This document shows, one piece after another, positions 34,023 through 49,255 of a stretch of 64,000 nt of DNA. Location of the stretch: assembly GCA_002917075.1 (NCBI GenBank), contig NTMA01000128.1, positions 36,872 to 100,871 of the forward strand. Direction: 5' to 3'. Source of the stretch: Hawksworthiomyces lignivorus. Taxonomy: Eukaryota > Ascomycota > Sordariomycetes > Ophiostomatales > Ophiostomataceae. How positions within the stretch are numbered: the first letter of the stretch is position 1; each line of letters begins with the position of its first letter. Under the pieces are notes generated by a model. The model saw nothing but the letters and a program-made list of their open reading frames with translations. It searched no databases and had not been told where the DNA came from. Made by a program: the position numbers and the translations under genes.

Positions 34023-35615
34023 ATGGCAGAGTCTGAGAAGTACACGCTTCTTAAAGATGCAACTATTATTACAATCGACTCGCGCAGGCGAATCATTCTG
34101 AAGGGCTACATTCTTATACAGGGTTCACGCATCGCCAGAATCTCGTCTGGCACATTAGCCCCTGTCCCGGAAGGTACTGAGGTCATCTCCCTCTCCGGAC
34201 GCATTATTATCCCAGGGCTCATAAACACGCATTCCCATCTTGCGCAGTCTCTCCTCAAGGGCCTAGCAGAAGACCTCCCATTACATTCATGGCTGTGTGA
34301 CCGCATATGGCCGTTGGAGGCCGCTTATGCAGGTGAAGGGGACGAGGCTGACGGCTACGTCGCCGCCCGGCTTACTATCGCAGAGATGCTCAAGAGCGGC
34401 ACAACGTGCTTTCTAGAAGCTATGCTTACGCACAGCAGCGGCTTCGATAATGTTGCGCGAGCTGTCTCGGAGATGGGCATTCGCGCGTGCCTGGTAAGTT
34501 CTGTCCAGATCTGACCTGTAGCCCTTGGCATTTCCCCTACTATCCTAATACATATACTTGACCCTAAGAGCTCATGCAATTATTCCCAGGGCAAGCTTGT
34601 AAAGTTTGAAGAACCCAAGACGGCACTCCCATCTGCTGATCCTCGTGATAAAGATCTTGATCATATGGGAGTCTCCTCTCTTCTCACAGCCTATGCTCGC
34701 CATCACGGCACATGCTCACACCGCCTGCATGTCTGGGCTGCGCTTTTTACTCCGCGCGGTGCACCTCTCGAATCATTTGCGGCCGTAGCTAAAGCCTGTC
34801 GGGAAGCTCCGACAGCTAATGGCGTTGTAGACAGTGGCGGCATCGGCATCACAATGCACTGTGCTGAAGCGCCGAAAGACCTTCCCATCTTTCATGATGC
34901 GTATGGATGTTCGCCGGCTCAGTTTTGTGAAAAGGCGGGTCTAACGAGTCGCAAGTGTGTTCTTGCGCACATGTGCCACTTAGACCTGGACACGGATTTG
35001 CCAATTCTTGCAAAATCAGAAGATGGCCGGCAGGTTGCAGTAGCTCATAATCCCACCAGCAATCTGAAGCTCGGATCAGGAATTGCCAAAGTACCTGAGA
35101 TGCGCAAGGCCGGGCTTCTTGTCGGTTTGGGGACAGACGGCGCTCCATGTAATAACTCATACGATATGTTACGAGAGATGCACCTTGCTTCTGTCTTACA
35201 CAAGGGCGTAAATGAAGACGCCGCTGGTCAGCTCGGGGCACACGCTGCGCTAGAAATGGCTACTATCGAAGGAGCCAAGGCTCTCGGCCTTGAAGAGGAC
35301 GTGGGCAGTCTAGAAGCTGGTAAAAAGGCGGATCTCGTCGTATTGGACGTTCGGGGAAGCTGGGCTGCGCCCTGGGATGTGGAAGATGCACTAGAAGCAG
35401 GCGGTGGAATGGATCCCGTGAGTTTAGTAGTGGGATGTTGCGTAGGGAGAGATGTTGAAATGGTGGTGGTAGATGGTAAGTTGGTGGTCGACAAGGGGAA
35501 ACTACTTGTGGCTGACGAAGAGGACATTATTGTCGCGGCAAAAAGGAGCGTGAAAGGGATTAGGGAACGAAGCAAAGTGAAAATCGGAGCAAGAGAGGGC
35601 TGGACCATTGAATAG
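34023..35615 (+). CDS. Metal-dependent amidohydrolase/deaminase (MTA/SAH-deaminase-like, TRZ/ATZ group)
   Basis: Two exons, 34023-34493 and 34590-35615, give 498 aa. The metal site is complete: H-S-H at about residues 70-72 (NTHSHL), H247 with E250 in HCAEAP, H284 in LAHMCH, and D340 in GTDGAP. VAHNPTSNLKLGSG is also typical of the subgroup that deaminates or dechlorinates purines, S-adenosylhomocysteine, 8-oxoguanine or triazines. The C-terminal LGLEEDVGSLEAGKKADLVVLD is the standard composite-domain end. The likely reaction is hydrolytic deamination of an N-heterocycle in the cytosol. Its divergent partner is a nucleobase permease with altered specificity residues, suggesting import followed by deamination of one unusual substrate. 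Confidence 0.9.
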
Positions 35616-35796
35616 ATGCCGCCATTTTCGATTCTCACTTGTGCCACTCCTAGATTTATTATTATGGCTATTTTATCTATTACTTATAAGAAAAATCGTT
35701 GTTTGAGTCCCCCTTTTCTTAGAAAGCATTGACGAAAACGAGGGTAAAGTAAAGTAAAATAACACAACAGCATTTTTCCATCCGTGGATTGCCAGT

Positions 35797-38008
35797 TCAT
35801 CGGTGGTTGTACAGGCCAGGCGCCAACAGGATCCAGTACGACCCAACTACTGGCTTATTGATATTGGATTTACTTGGCCATGTTCCTGGAGCCGGTGATG
35901 TTCCTGTCACGTACCACCAATTCGGTCCCGGGGAGACGTTTAGCCCATCCGTTAAGAAGGCATGAATCCCGTTGATAATACCGTCACGCACCTCATCCGT
36001 CGACGAGACGGCGCACCAGGGTAGGAATTCACCGACCGTGTAGTTTACACCCGAGTCAAACGGTAGGCCATATGTAGACAGCTTGCTCGCGTACCAATCT
36101 GATTGTAACCGGTACGAGCTCTCGTTAAACGTACCCAGTCCCACCATCTTATCGAAGCCCATGGGATATGTGCTAATCCACGATGAGGCGGGATCACCAA
36201 AGTGTGCCGTGACATGTGCCTTACCACCTGGAGCTGCAGCTATACCTTCCTTCATAACCACCTGCGCAAATTGCCGACCCACTGATGTGTAATTTTCCAT
36301 GCCTGTGAGTGCGCCGAAAGACGTTAGTGCAACGGCCGAGTACATGGCTAAAACTGTCTGGTTAGCCGTGGCCGCAATAGAGTCCACCGAGGACATCTGC
36401 GCCGCGGTGTACAGTCCGTTGTTGACAAGATAGTCTGCAAATTTCTGCAACACGCCTAGATACGGCTTGATGTAGGCGGTATTGCCGGTCGCTTTTTGAT
36501 ACGCATAAGCCATCCAGTGCATGACGGCCGTCTGGTCGACGATAAGAGCCTCCTGAGCCGCAACTGTCTCTCCCGTGGCGTTTGGATAGTGTTTGCCGAG
36601 GTCGTGGAAGCCAAAGTCTGCAGGCCACGTCAAGGAGTACTCCAACAGAGGATTCAGCAGCAATCGCATGATATCCGGAGCAAAGACATAGAATAGGGGA
36701 AAGGCTTTAGGTAGAAGGTCGGCTACGGTTTGGACATTGCCATCTGTGGAAATTTCTTTCATCCATGCACTGGCCTTGCTTGTATCTAGGGTATTGAGAG
36801 GAATCACTATCTCCATTGAGGCAAATCTGTCCAGTGTTAGTTACAAGAGAGAAGAATTGTAAAATGGTTGCTAATAGAAGATGGAATAAGACCTACGTCT
36901 GTCTGAGTGACGCTTCAAGAATATCCGTGTAGTTCTGACCTAGGGGCCGGCCCATGTTGACGATCTGCTGATCCACATGAAGACCTTCGGCTCGCGCAGC
37001 TGCCTCGTCGGCAAAAACGTAGTCTACAATGTTCTCCGTACCGCGAACTTTGGACATGTAGTAGCCGGTCTGTGCTTCACCATACTGATTGAAAGCTTCT
37101 TCCTGTTCAAGACCCACCACAAATGTCACCGAGGCAGATGTTGAGGGCTTGCGGTTCTTTCCCGGTCTTGCTAAGTTATACGCCAATGCCAGGTGGTTGC
37201 TTGGCACATAACCCGTTGTTTTACCCGTCAGTGTGCCGTTATTTGCGAGTTGGGCTGCATTATTCGGCCCACTGTCTGATTGGTAGGATACTGGTCCGTA
37301 TTTTGTGTGGGCAGCCAGTACCACGTTGCCCCAGGTAGCCATCTCGTTATTCTCGCCGTACGTCACTGGGTTTGTACCATTTATAATAAACATACGCGAC
37401 CCGGAAGCTGTCTTGGCAAAATAAGCCTGGACATTGTTTCCCTGGCCTGTCCAGGTGTTATCAATCTCGCACATAATGTCGACGACGGCATTTGGTGGGC
37501 TGAGATTGGCGACTTGTACCTGCAGGTAGCTGAAGGGAAGCGACTGACGCACATAATTTGTCGGTGACACCGGAGAGAAAAACTCGAGAGTGAAGATAAC
37601 TCTACCAGCTTGGAGAGTTGCCGTAGTTTTGGTTGAAGTGAAAGATAGGGAAATTTGTTTAGCTGGAGGGACGGTCGTGTTTGTGCAGCTGAAGAGACAG
37701 TAGGCCTCGCTGTTCACACGAGCGATCACCTGCCATGTTAAAGCTTGGCCCTGCCAGAAGTAGGGCCGTGCTGAGGGTAAGTCTTGCGACTGATCAAGTC
37801 GCAGCCATGTTGACAAGTAAGGCGTTTTATTTGCCTAAATAGGAAAATGCCCGAGAAAGAGAAGAGTATAAGCATTATAGTCACGCATTTGTTATATTTG
37901 GAACTCGTATAAGCCACCCAGCCAGATACTCACCAACGGGTACGATGGCAGCGAGACCGTGCTAGCCAAAGCCGCAATGGCTGATGTTAGCAGCATGAAC
38001 GGCTTCAT
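35797..38008 (-). CDS. gtaA: Secreted glutaminase A-type enzyme
   Basis: Three exons (38008-37934, 37834-36897, 36826-35797) join in frame to give 680 aa. Exon 1 encodes a signal peptide, MKPFMLLTSAIAALAS, and the mature start includes NKTPYLSTWL. The C-terminal half carries DFGFHDLGKHYPNATG, QTAVMHWMAYAY, SYPMGFDKM-like SWISTYPMGFDKMVGL and a final KPVVGSYWILLAPGLY, typical of fungal glutaminase A (DUF4965/DUF1793 regions). Several N-glycosylation sites are present. The enzyme would release ammonium and glutamate from extracellular glutamine, consistent with the nitrogen-salvage character of the neighbourhood. Its 3' end is convergent with the amidohydrolase gene, 181 bp away. Confidence 0.88.
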
Positions 38009-38989
38009 AGCTTTGTCATATGCTCGCTGAGCTCTAAATGCGTATGTGTCGGCTGGTTACTCTTGTGGCTTTCTATTTTGCGCGCCCCTTGCTGTTCAGC
38101 CCCTTCTACTGACATCTTATCATTGCCAGGAACTGCAATTATTTATAATAGACCCTACGCAGAAAGAAAATCACATCAATATAATTGACGAAACGTGCAT
38201 CGATGTATTTAGAGGAATGAAACGTAATGAAAAATTGGCAATCGGCCAAAATCTCTTAGCTCAAGACGTCATAATTGAGGTTTACAAGGATGCGAATAGT
38301 TAAGGTGAGAACACAGCATGCAGAGTTACACTCGCGGACCTCGGAGGTGCGTCTTTCAAAGAAGTCAACTAACATCTAATTCAGAATTGCCTTTTAGAAT
38401 AGCTATGTAGGTCTCACAGGACAATGCAAGCGGACGAAGCGGAGAGAGCGCCAGTTAGGACCATGTAGGTGCAGAGATGACCAGGGGTAGCATCCCATCT
38501 ATGAGGAAAACCAACGAGGATCGGCGCAACTCCGCACGAATCACAGCATGGTTTAATAAACTCATTCAAGAGCTTCAATTATTGGCTGTGCTCCGCAATA
38601 ACTATCGGACAACTGAATATAACAAAGTTCGGCATCATTGTGTATGATTTACGCGTACGGAGCATACTGTGCACTATCTACGATTACAGTCTCCACTAAA
38701 GTAAGACGCAAAATCATGACGAAATGACGTTTTAGCTATCAATTTTTAGTTCTGTTAGCCGCAACTACGTTGCTACAGCAATTTATACATTGAAAGGACC
38801 AAAATTAAAGCAGAAGAACTTCTTGAAGCTTATCCTGATAATTGTCGATGTTAGAGAAATACGATATAAGCATTGACGGTGATTTAACCAATTATTGAAA
38901 GATATGGCTTAGATAGCATACTACTTGGCACTAGCTATCTTGTTCATCTACTGTTGCCTTTCACTAAATTGGCACTGCATTATACCAGC
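38009..38989. other. Intergenic region, about 1 kb
   Basis: An 85-codon plus-strand frame at 38046-38303 has no convincing motif. The remainder is AT-rich with scattered stops. It contains the glutaminase promoter on the left and the 3' flank of the transporter on the right. Confidence 0.4.
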
Positions 38990-41573
38990 TCAGGCAACCT
39001 CTTCGACCTGAGCAAAATGATTATCGTCGTCGACCCCATGAAGCTTGTTGATTGTAGACGTCTCCAATGCCGTGACCCTGTAGTTCGGTTAGTGGTGTAA
39101 ACAGGTATTGAATATTGGCAGACAAATGACGCATTTAGAGTATATGAAAAGCTTTCTCCATACCTGCTACCAGCTCCGTATGTTTGTGTCGTCTTGAATT
39201 TCTTGGCGGGGGTGTGTGCCTAGATTCTCGTATTAGCTATCTTTATGTATTACTGCGTAAAACGATTCAGGCTCTCACCTGGAATAATTCATCCAATTCC
39301 TGTGAATTTTATTTGAGTTTCAGTTTCATGAAATAGGTGGAAGACAGGGGCTAATAAACAAACCTCGAGAGATCGATCCTAGGTAGTTATGCAACATTAG
39401 CTGAGTTGTTTACATCGCATAAGATAACTCCTTATAGATTAAGTGACTCACCTTGGTCTCTGGAACTGTAAAATAGACGATGACGCCGCAGAAGAAAGCA
39501 ATTCCACCAAAGACCCAACCGATGTTGGCTTCGATGTCGTTCAAAATATAAGGAACACAGAAACTGACGATAAATGCGGTAACAACGCTGGAAAAAAGCT
39601 TCTGTTAGACAATGCCGTGACAAAGATGTGACTTTCTTTTCTTTTGCTTACTTTAGGGCAATTCCAAGCGAGAGTGTCTTCTCGCGCAATGATGCCGATC
39701 CCATCTCAGCCGCAACTGTAAAAGCGAGAGGACCCCAAGTACCTGAATAAAAAAAGAAGTAGAGCATGACACCAGCGACTAACGCCTGGCCGTCTGTGCC
39801 TGTGGGATTCTTGGCTAGTCCAACGCCAGCAACAAGGAAGAGGAAGACAGTTTGCGCAAAGGCACCCCAGATGAGAATGGGACGCCGGCCGATGAAATCA
39901 CTTGCTACCATTCCCAGCAGACAGCCGCCCCAGCCGATCGTGGACGAGCCGATATTGTAGTTGAATGCGTTCTTACTTAGACCAACTGTTGCATAAAAAC
40001 GAGGAGAGTCTGCCAACGTGGTTTATGAATAAGTTATATGCTTGTTTTCAATAACAGATTACTTGTCGAGGTTGAAGTCTTGGAGGACTGAGAAGCTTCT
40101 TCTGTTGACCACTTACATCCCGAAACAAAACCTTGGCCAAGGAATTGCTGTATACCTAGAAGACCGACCGCAATGGCCGAGCGGCGTAAATTTGTCCCTT
40201 TCTGTATTGATGAAGATAATGTCAGAACCGAATATTGCTTCCCTGCTGCATACCTACTCAAGAAATGGAAAAGCAGGGCCCAAAGAAAAAAGTAAGCACT
40301 TACAACCATGTCTGACCACGGCGCCTTATTTCGCTCACTATTGAGAGCTTCATCAATAGCATCAATCTCCAATCGGCTCATTCCTGCTTGTACATCTTCC
40401 TTCGGTCGAATGCGGTCCAGCACTTGAACAGCTTCATCTTTGCGGCCTTTGCTAAGTAGCCAACGTGGAGAGTCCGCTAATCACCATGAAGAAATCATCA
40501 GCCATACTTCTGTTCTTGTGATGAAAGAGAGAAAAAAAACTGAGAATACAAAGTTACGTACGAATAGTAAATGTTCCAACAAAGATTAAAATGGGAATGG
40601 CAGCTTGGATAGAAACCGGTATAATCCATCTAGGAAAGAAAAGATATGGTTAGCCCGATATTTGTTAATCTTTAACACAAGAAAGAAATATAAGTGAACA
40701 GGAGATTCATCAAATATACGCCGAGTTATCTCACCCTTTGCTTGTCTTATTTGTGGAATATCCCCGGTTGATACCAGCTGCAAAAATCTGGCCAAAGAGA
40801 TTGAACAGCTGGATGGAACCAACGACAGTACCACGCATAGCTGCAGGAACGATTTCCGACTGGTAGCCACTATTGGAAGGATATGTTATTAAGTAAAACA
40901 GAAGATGGTTTGGCAAACGGTGGAAATGAATATTTTAGACTGACGTAGATGTCACCTCGGCGATGCCAACACTTCATTATCAAGAAATATTGTTGTCAGC
41001 TTTTCATTTCATATTTTTGCAATGCTATCAATCTATGCCAGCACACAACCATGGATTTCAATACCTAAAATAGATGATTATACGTCCGACTATGAATTGC
41101 GCGATATGCTTAGACGACGCTTCGATAATGATGCCAATCCAGACGACTACCACGAGCAGCCAGATGGCGATACGATGACCCCAGCGTTCGATAATGAACG
41201 GTGCAATCAGCGAACCGATAAGCTTTCCGGCAAATGCGGTCGACGATGTGTAAGAGGCGCGGGCAGCAGAGAGCACCCATGTGTTTGGTCCGGTCTTGGT
41301 GCCAAATTCTCGGACGAAGCCGGGGATGCTTTGGACGCCGGAGAAGCTTGTAGTCTCATAGCCAAAGATAATGTTGATAAGCGCGGAGATCATCCAAGCA
41401 GAGAAAAGAGGCCAAGTCATCTTATGAAAGACATATCGTACAGTCTCGACCTTGGCTCGGGCTCTATCCCCGGTTGTCGGCGCCTGCTTGGCGCCTCCAT
41501 CGGCGTGAAGTCTGGCATCGGCAGCGGCATTAGACCCGGAGACGCCCTCCGTGTTGTCTTTTTCTCCTGGCAT
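38990..41573 (-). CDS. Sugar-porter-family MFS transporter with micro-exons
   Basis: A gene of about a dozen exons starting at 41573. Exon 1 has FGYETTSFSGVQSIPGF and IERWGHRIAIW, the sugar-porter N-terminus and loop 2-3 motif. Later exons give TGYQSEIVPAAMRG, PDSPRWLLSKGRKDEA, SDFIGRRPILIWG, WGPLAFTVAAEM and VPETK, all expected in order. Three very short exons are needed: 40971-40945 (27 nt, VGIAEVTS), 39378-39364 (15 nt, DRSLE) and 39299-39279 (21 nt, ELDELFQ). Together they restore the usual ETKxRSLEELDELF. The tail KKFKTTQTYG and an acidic end complete it. Family members carry hexoses, disaccharides, inositol or quinate. Its neighbour is a sulfatase, so a sulfated or glycosidic substrate is possible. 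Confidence 0.85.
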
Positions 41574-44712
<3,139 letters not shown>

Positions 44713-44879
44713 GTAATTTCGTATTCAACGTAAATTAGTAGGCTCATTTCCCACAGGTCGTAGTTATGTGCAATTAAAGTTAAACTTAGTTAGACCATAA
44801 ATAGCAATTCTTTTAAGCAGATGCTATTTTCCTTTTTAGTATAAAAGATATTAAAACAGTAAATTATAGCAGAAAGGTA

Positions 44880-47805
44880 TTATAGCCCCTGAGAGCCTCC
44901 ATATGGCGGTATACCGCCGCTGCCATTGCTGAAATCAAATCCCAAGCTCTGGTTGATCCAGTCGAATTGCGTCGGTGTCATGGAGAAATTCAGCGTGCCG
45001 TCTCCCCATGCAGAGGCCACGCCAAGCTCGTTCGGACTGTAAGTCTCGTACACAGGGTAGCCGTATGCAGGTTCTGGCGCCACCCATGACTCGCTTATTC
45101 TCCAAGCGGACGAGTCGTCGGTTGCCATGGTGGAGGCCCCAGCATCCGTACCCACGTCTGCGCTAGCACTGGCGGACCCAACAGTCAGAAGCGGGGAAAG
45201 GGGGGGAACGGCAGACAGCTCCCTTGGGCCTGACACGCCCTCACCCTGGTGTTGCTGCTGCTGCTGCTGCTGCAACTGCTGGTTTTCCTTTTCGTGAGTA
45301 TACGTTGTGGCCGGCAGCTCGTAATTGTGGAAAAGGTCGCTTTCCTTGTCCGTCACTGTTGACGCGGCCGGTGCGAGGACGTCTTTTCGGCAGGCCAGAG
45401 AATTTTGGATGCGACCAAAAGTGCCATATGTGCGTAAGCTTGGCGATGCTGCTCGCTCGCGGTCCTGTTGTTGGAATTGTTGAGGAGGATCTGGTGTAGA
45501 TGGACGAGGATAAGATGAGTTGCTGCAGATTTGGCATGTTAGTGTATCGGAAGATTGTAGAGAGCAAACTATGTAAAAGAAAATAAAAAATACAAGGAGG
45601 TGCACAACGTGAAGGGAGAACTCAGTATACCTTCTGATGTCTGTCAAGTCGACGTGATAGCCCTGCTTTTTCGCCAGGTCGCACACCGAATAAAACTAGA
45701 GACGAGATGAGATTAATCAGTAATTGCCGACGTGAATTCCAAGATGTTCTCACCCGAGAGCAACAGGTGTTGTTATTTACCAAATCGCGGATCGGCACCG
45801 ACCGCTGCGCGATCTCTTTGGCGCAGCGGACGGCCGCGTCCAGGTGCTCGTACAAGACGTCGTCGGAGAGGCCCAGAGAGGCGTCCTCGTCGCGCTGCCG
45901 CTCGAGGACGAGGACGCGGATCGCCAGCGACGCGCTGATGCCCACGACGGGATCGTGCCCCGTGGGGTGCAGCTTCATGCTCTCTGAGAGGACCTGGCAG
46001 ATGGCAAACGCGTGCTGCACGCGGCCCCGGCGGCAGTCGGTCAGAAACTTTGCGGGCGGCGACGCGAAGGACCCCAGAAGCCCTGTCGCCGCCGCCGCCG
46101 CCGCTGCTGCTGCTGCTGCCGCTCCGCCGCCGCCACCGCTGCCGTCGTCGTGCAGCGCGAGGCGGTGCAACGAGTTGATGTAGGACCCGATGCGGTAGAG
46201 GTCGCAGTAGCAGCCGTGGTACAGGCAGTGCAGCGTGACGAAGCTCACCAGCTGCGACGACTGCCGGCGGTAGAGCACGTCGGCGTTGAACTGCATCTCC
46301 TGCGGCAGGCTCTGGTGCCAGCGGCGCAGCTGCGCCTCGTAGGCAAAAAAGGCCGAGTCCGGCGCCCAGGCGACCGGCCCCGGCGGGATGTGGCTCTTGT
46401 TGCGCGGGTGGTACGGCATCGTGTAGTCGAGGATTGCCCGGCGCAGGACGGTGAGCTGGACCAGAAACGTGGAGACGCCGAGCCGCGACTCGACCACCGG
46501 CACCGGCACCGGCGGCTGGCTGTTCCCGGCCGTGCGGCTGCCGGCTGTACTACTGCCAGGTGTGCTGTGTGCGGCCCGCCCGGCAGCAAGAGACGGCACA
46601 GGCGGGTCGAGGCCGTCCAGCGTGGGCATGTCGGTCTCGAGGCCAAGGCGGAAGGCCTGCTCGTTGCATGGCAGCTTGACCTCCATGGAGCCGACGTCTA
46701 GGTTGGCCAGGGCGCGGCGCCCGTTCTCGATCAGGCTCTCCATGACAAAGCAGCTCCAGATCAGGCGGCGGCGCACCTCGCGCACGGTGACGGGCACGCG
46801 CGCCTCGTCGGCGATCTCAAGGTTCAGCTGCAGGCCGTGGGCGAGGCGGACGGCCAGGCCCGACGTGATCCACGCGGCCACATGGTTGGCGCGGTGCCAC
46901 TCGAAGCGCTGCAACAAAAGCAGCGCCTGTAGGGTCGTCGTCGATGGCGGCGAGAAAATTTCCAGCATGACCAGGCGGCGACACTCGTCGGCCCAGGCAT
47001 CGGCTAGGTGATTGTGCGGTTCGAGAAAGCGAAGGGAAGTTGCAACGATGATGAGAAGCAGAAAGTTGGGTAAGAGGCGGTTGTCGTACATCTGCATCAG
47101 CGTTGGTGGGTGGATGAAGGTGTAGAAGCAGAAATAGTGTGGGCCGTCAAAGTAAGCCTTGATGAGCCGCCTCTGCTCGGCTGCGTCTGGGAGACCGGCT
47201 GCTACGTTGACAGGTCCGGGGAAGGGAGACGGTATATGGGTCGCCGTTGTTGCGAGTCGTGAAGAGGGTGCCGGTGAGGTGGGCTCTATGGTCTGGCTTG
47301 TGTTCATAATTGCTGCGCCGCCGGCTTCAGATGCTGTTGTTTTACTCTCGCTTATGCTTGTTTCTCGGACGCTTCGAGTGCTGACGCCCTGGTTCGTGTT
47401 CATGCAATCTGTCATTGCGGCCTGGCATGGCGCACAAGGGCCCGTTGACGATGAGGTTGTGGTGCATCGTATCTAGAATCCGTCAGCACCACAAACCCGT
47501 ATAACAACAGGAAAATCCCATACCTTATTCTTGCGGCACCTCTCGCAGGCCGTGTTTATTCGTGATCGTTGAGATATGTCGCCCGCAGGGTACCATTCAC
47601 AAGGAATGCCCAAGCGAGAACAGTTTCCACAGACGCCTCGGCGCTCATCACAGCGAACCTAGCAGTGGTTTAGAAAACACAGCAGCGAGTAGAAACCATA
47701 TGGACAAATACAATTAGAATAGCCCACCTTTCTGCGTCTGCAAGTAGCACAGCCAGTCCGGCTGGTGCTGCGAGACGAACGTCTGACGTTGGCTTGGCTC
47801 GCCAT
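44880..47805 (-). CDS. Transcription factor with two tandem Zn(II)2Cys6 clusters
   Basis: Five exons (47805-47728, 47658-47524, 47472-45781, 45695-45631, 45522-44880) join in frame to give about 870 aa. After splicing, cluster one has Cys at 19, 22, 29, 36, 39 and 46 (CATCRRRKVRC then CGNCSRLGIPC). Cluster two has Cys at 64, 67, 74, 84, 87 and 94 (CERCRKNKIRC then CAPCQAAMTDC). Each has the full six-cysteine spacing, and each is split by an intron right after its Lys. A fungal_trans domain (PF04082-like) follows, from about LIKAYFDGPHYFCFYTF through FEWHRANHVAAW and RRRLIWSCFVMES. There is a poly-Ala run mid-protein and a poly-Gln run near the C-terminus, both from pure codon repeats. It is convergent with the sulfatase and is the obvious candidate regulator of it and nearby transporters. 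Confidence 0.87.
45250..45273 (-). repeat. CAG-type trinucleotide repeat encoding poly-Gln
   Basis: A run of about seven consecutive Gln codons lies in the C-terminal activation-type region of the double-zinc-cluster regulator. Its length is likely to vary between strains. Confidence 0.8.
46086..46124 (-). repeat. GCN repeat encoding poly-Ala
   Basis: About twelve consecutive Ala codons, preceded by a Gly run, interrupt the regulator. The run separates two conserved blocks of the regulatory domain and is probably a flexible, length-variable insert. Confidence 0.8.
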
Positions 47806-49255
47806 ATGAGCAGAGAGTTATTAGGGCATTTTGCTCCATTAACCAAGAGCCTCGAGCACTGCCCTGCAGGTTGTCGTCATAACTAGCACAGATGTTCATT
47901 GAGCGCAGGTTAAGCATATTTTTGGGGGGTAGAGCTAGGTGCTTAAGTATTTCCAGGACGGACGCCCACCACACAGCAGCGAGCAGCAAAAGGTGGAGAG
48001 GAGTCTGATCGCGCCATCGCACGTAACAGGCGACTAAGGAGGATGTAGTACACTAGTTCCCCGCATTCTTAGACCATCCCAGTAAGATACTTGTAGCACT
48101 CGCACTAATCTTACTAGCTGCAGAAGCAACACAGCATGTAGAACGTGAACAGCGAGTACGGGGTATACGAACAGCATACCTGGTTAGTGAATAGTACTTA
48201 TTACTAAGGGGAAAATAATGAAACTAGGGAAAAGAGAGACGACAGGAAAGGCACGGCGCACTCCACAGCGTCGCCACGCTTTGCCTTTTCCTTACTACTG
48301 ATTATGCTTACATGCATAGCCCAAAGCCCTGCGACCAGCGTTGCTCCTGCACTAGCAGCGTGTGATATAAATCGACGCACGACTTACGACACCATTTTAT
48401 CAGAAATACATGGGTTTCCTTTCGGCCTTATATGCGTACGGGTGACACAAATACTCCTAGAATATCATGTACATTGTTTCTCTGTCTTCCACCGGCTCGA
48501 AGAACTTTTTATTTTTTTTTATTTTTATTTTTTATTTTTTGGAAATACCTCAGCACATGTTTCAACAAGAGCAGTTATAAATATCGGTCAAAAGAGCATC
48601 TCAACGCAATATGCCCAGCTAGGTGGATATGGGAAGATTGAAATGGATCATCTGATAAAGAACAAGGCTCTGTTACCTGCCATCACTCAAATTGCACCGC
48701 GAAGTATCTCCTCTTGCGTCTCTATTGGTTTCTATTGCCCAGCTGCCGCCACTACCGAACTGGCAGACGTAGAACACAGTCGTTAGGACCGGCAGACGTA
48801 GAACAAGTTGTTAGACTCTCTTTGATTTTGTCTCAGTTAAAAGTGTTATATTCCATACGACGTTCTTCCGCTCCGCTGACTTGGTAAGAACAAATGCAAG
48901 TCTAGCTAGATGGAACCTATTCATCGAAATTCTTGAGCTCCAGCTCCAAGAGCCGGTGCGACTTCTCGCCGTTCTTTGATGGCTTCTGCCTCATAGGAAG
49001 CCTTATGCTAATGTATCGTGCATTCATGATTTTGCAAGATAATGTCTTCCAGCCCCCTATATTCATTGAGGATTTGGAACAAGACTGGGTAGAATGGTTT
49101 TTCAAATTATTAAATTTATTTTGCTCTAATCTATTGACGAAAAAACAGCTTCGAGTGAAAGCTGTAGTACAAAATCTATTAATCTTTTTATCTTTTTTTT
49201 TTTTCATGTCGCCATTCAACATAACAGCTCCGTACAAATTGGCGTGGCGCCATGT
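47806..49255. other. Intergenic region, 1.45 kb
   Basis: This contains the promoter of the double-zinc-cluster regulator and the 3' flank of the MFS gene. Frames of up to 160 codons (48304-48786) pass through T-rich low-complexity sequence and show no family motif. A short imperfect direct duplication is listed separately. Confidence 0.4.
48762..48813. repeat. Imperfect tandem duplication, about 25-bp units
   Basis: Two adjacent copies begin with the same 15 bases, GGCAGACGTAGAACA, at 48762 and 48791. Both continue to a GTTAG end, with small differences. It looks like a local replication-slippage duplication. Confidence 0.6.

Noticed and set aside
46012..46701. 229-codon plus-strand frame opposite the double-zinc regulator
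   Set aside because: It is a shadow of the GC-rich coding strand; Arg/Val-rich translation with no motif.
48304..48786. 160-codon plus-strand open frame
   Set aside because: It crosses a T-rich low-complexity tract, has no family motif and sits in a promoter-like gap.
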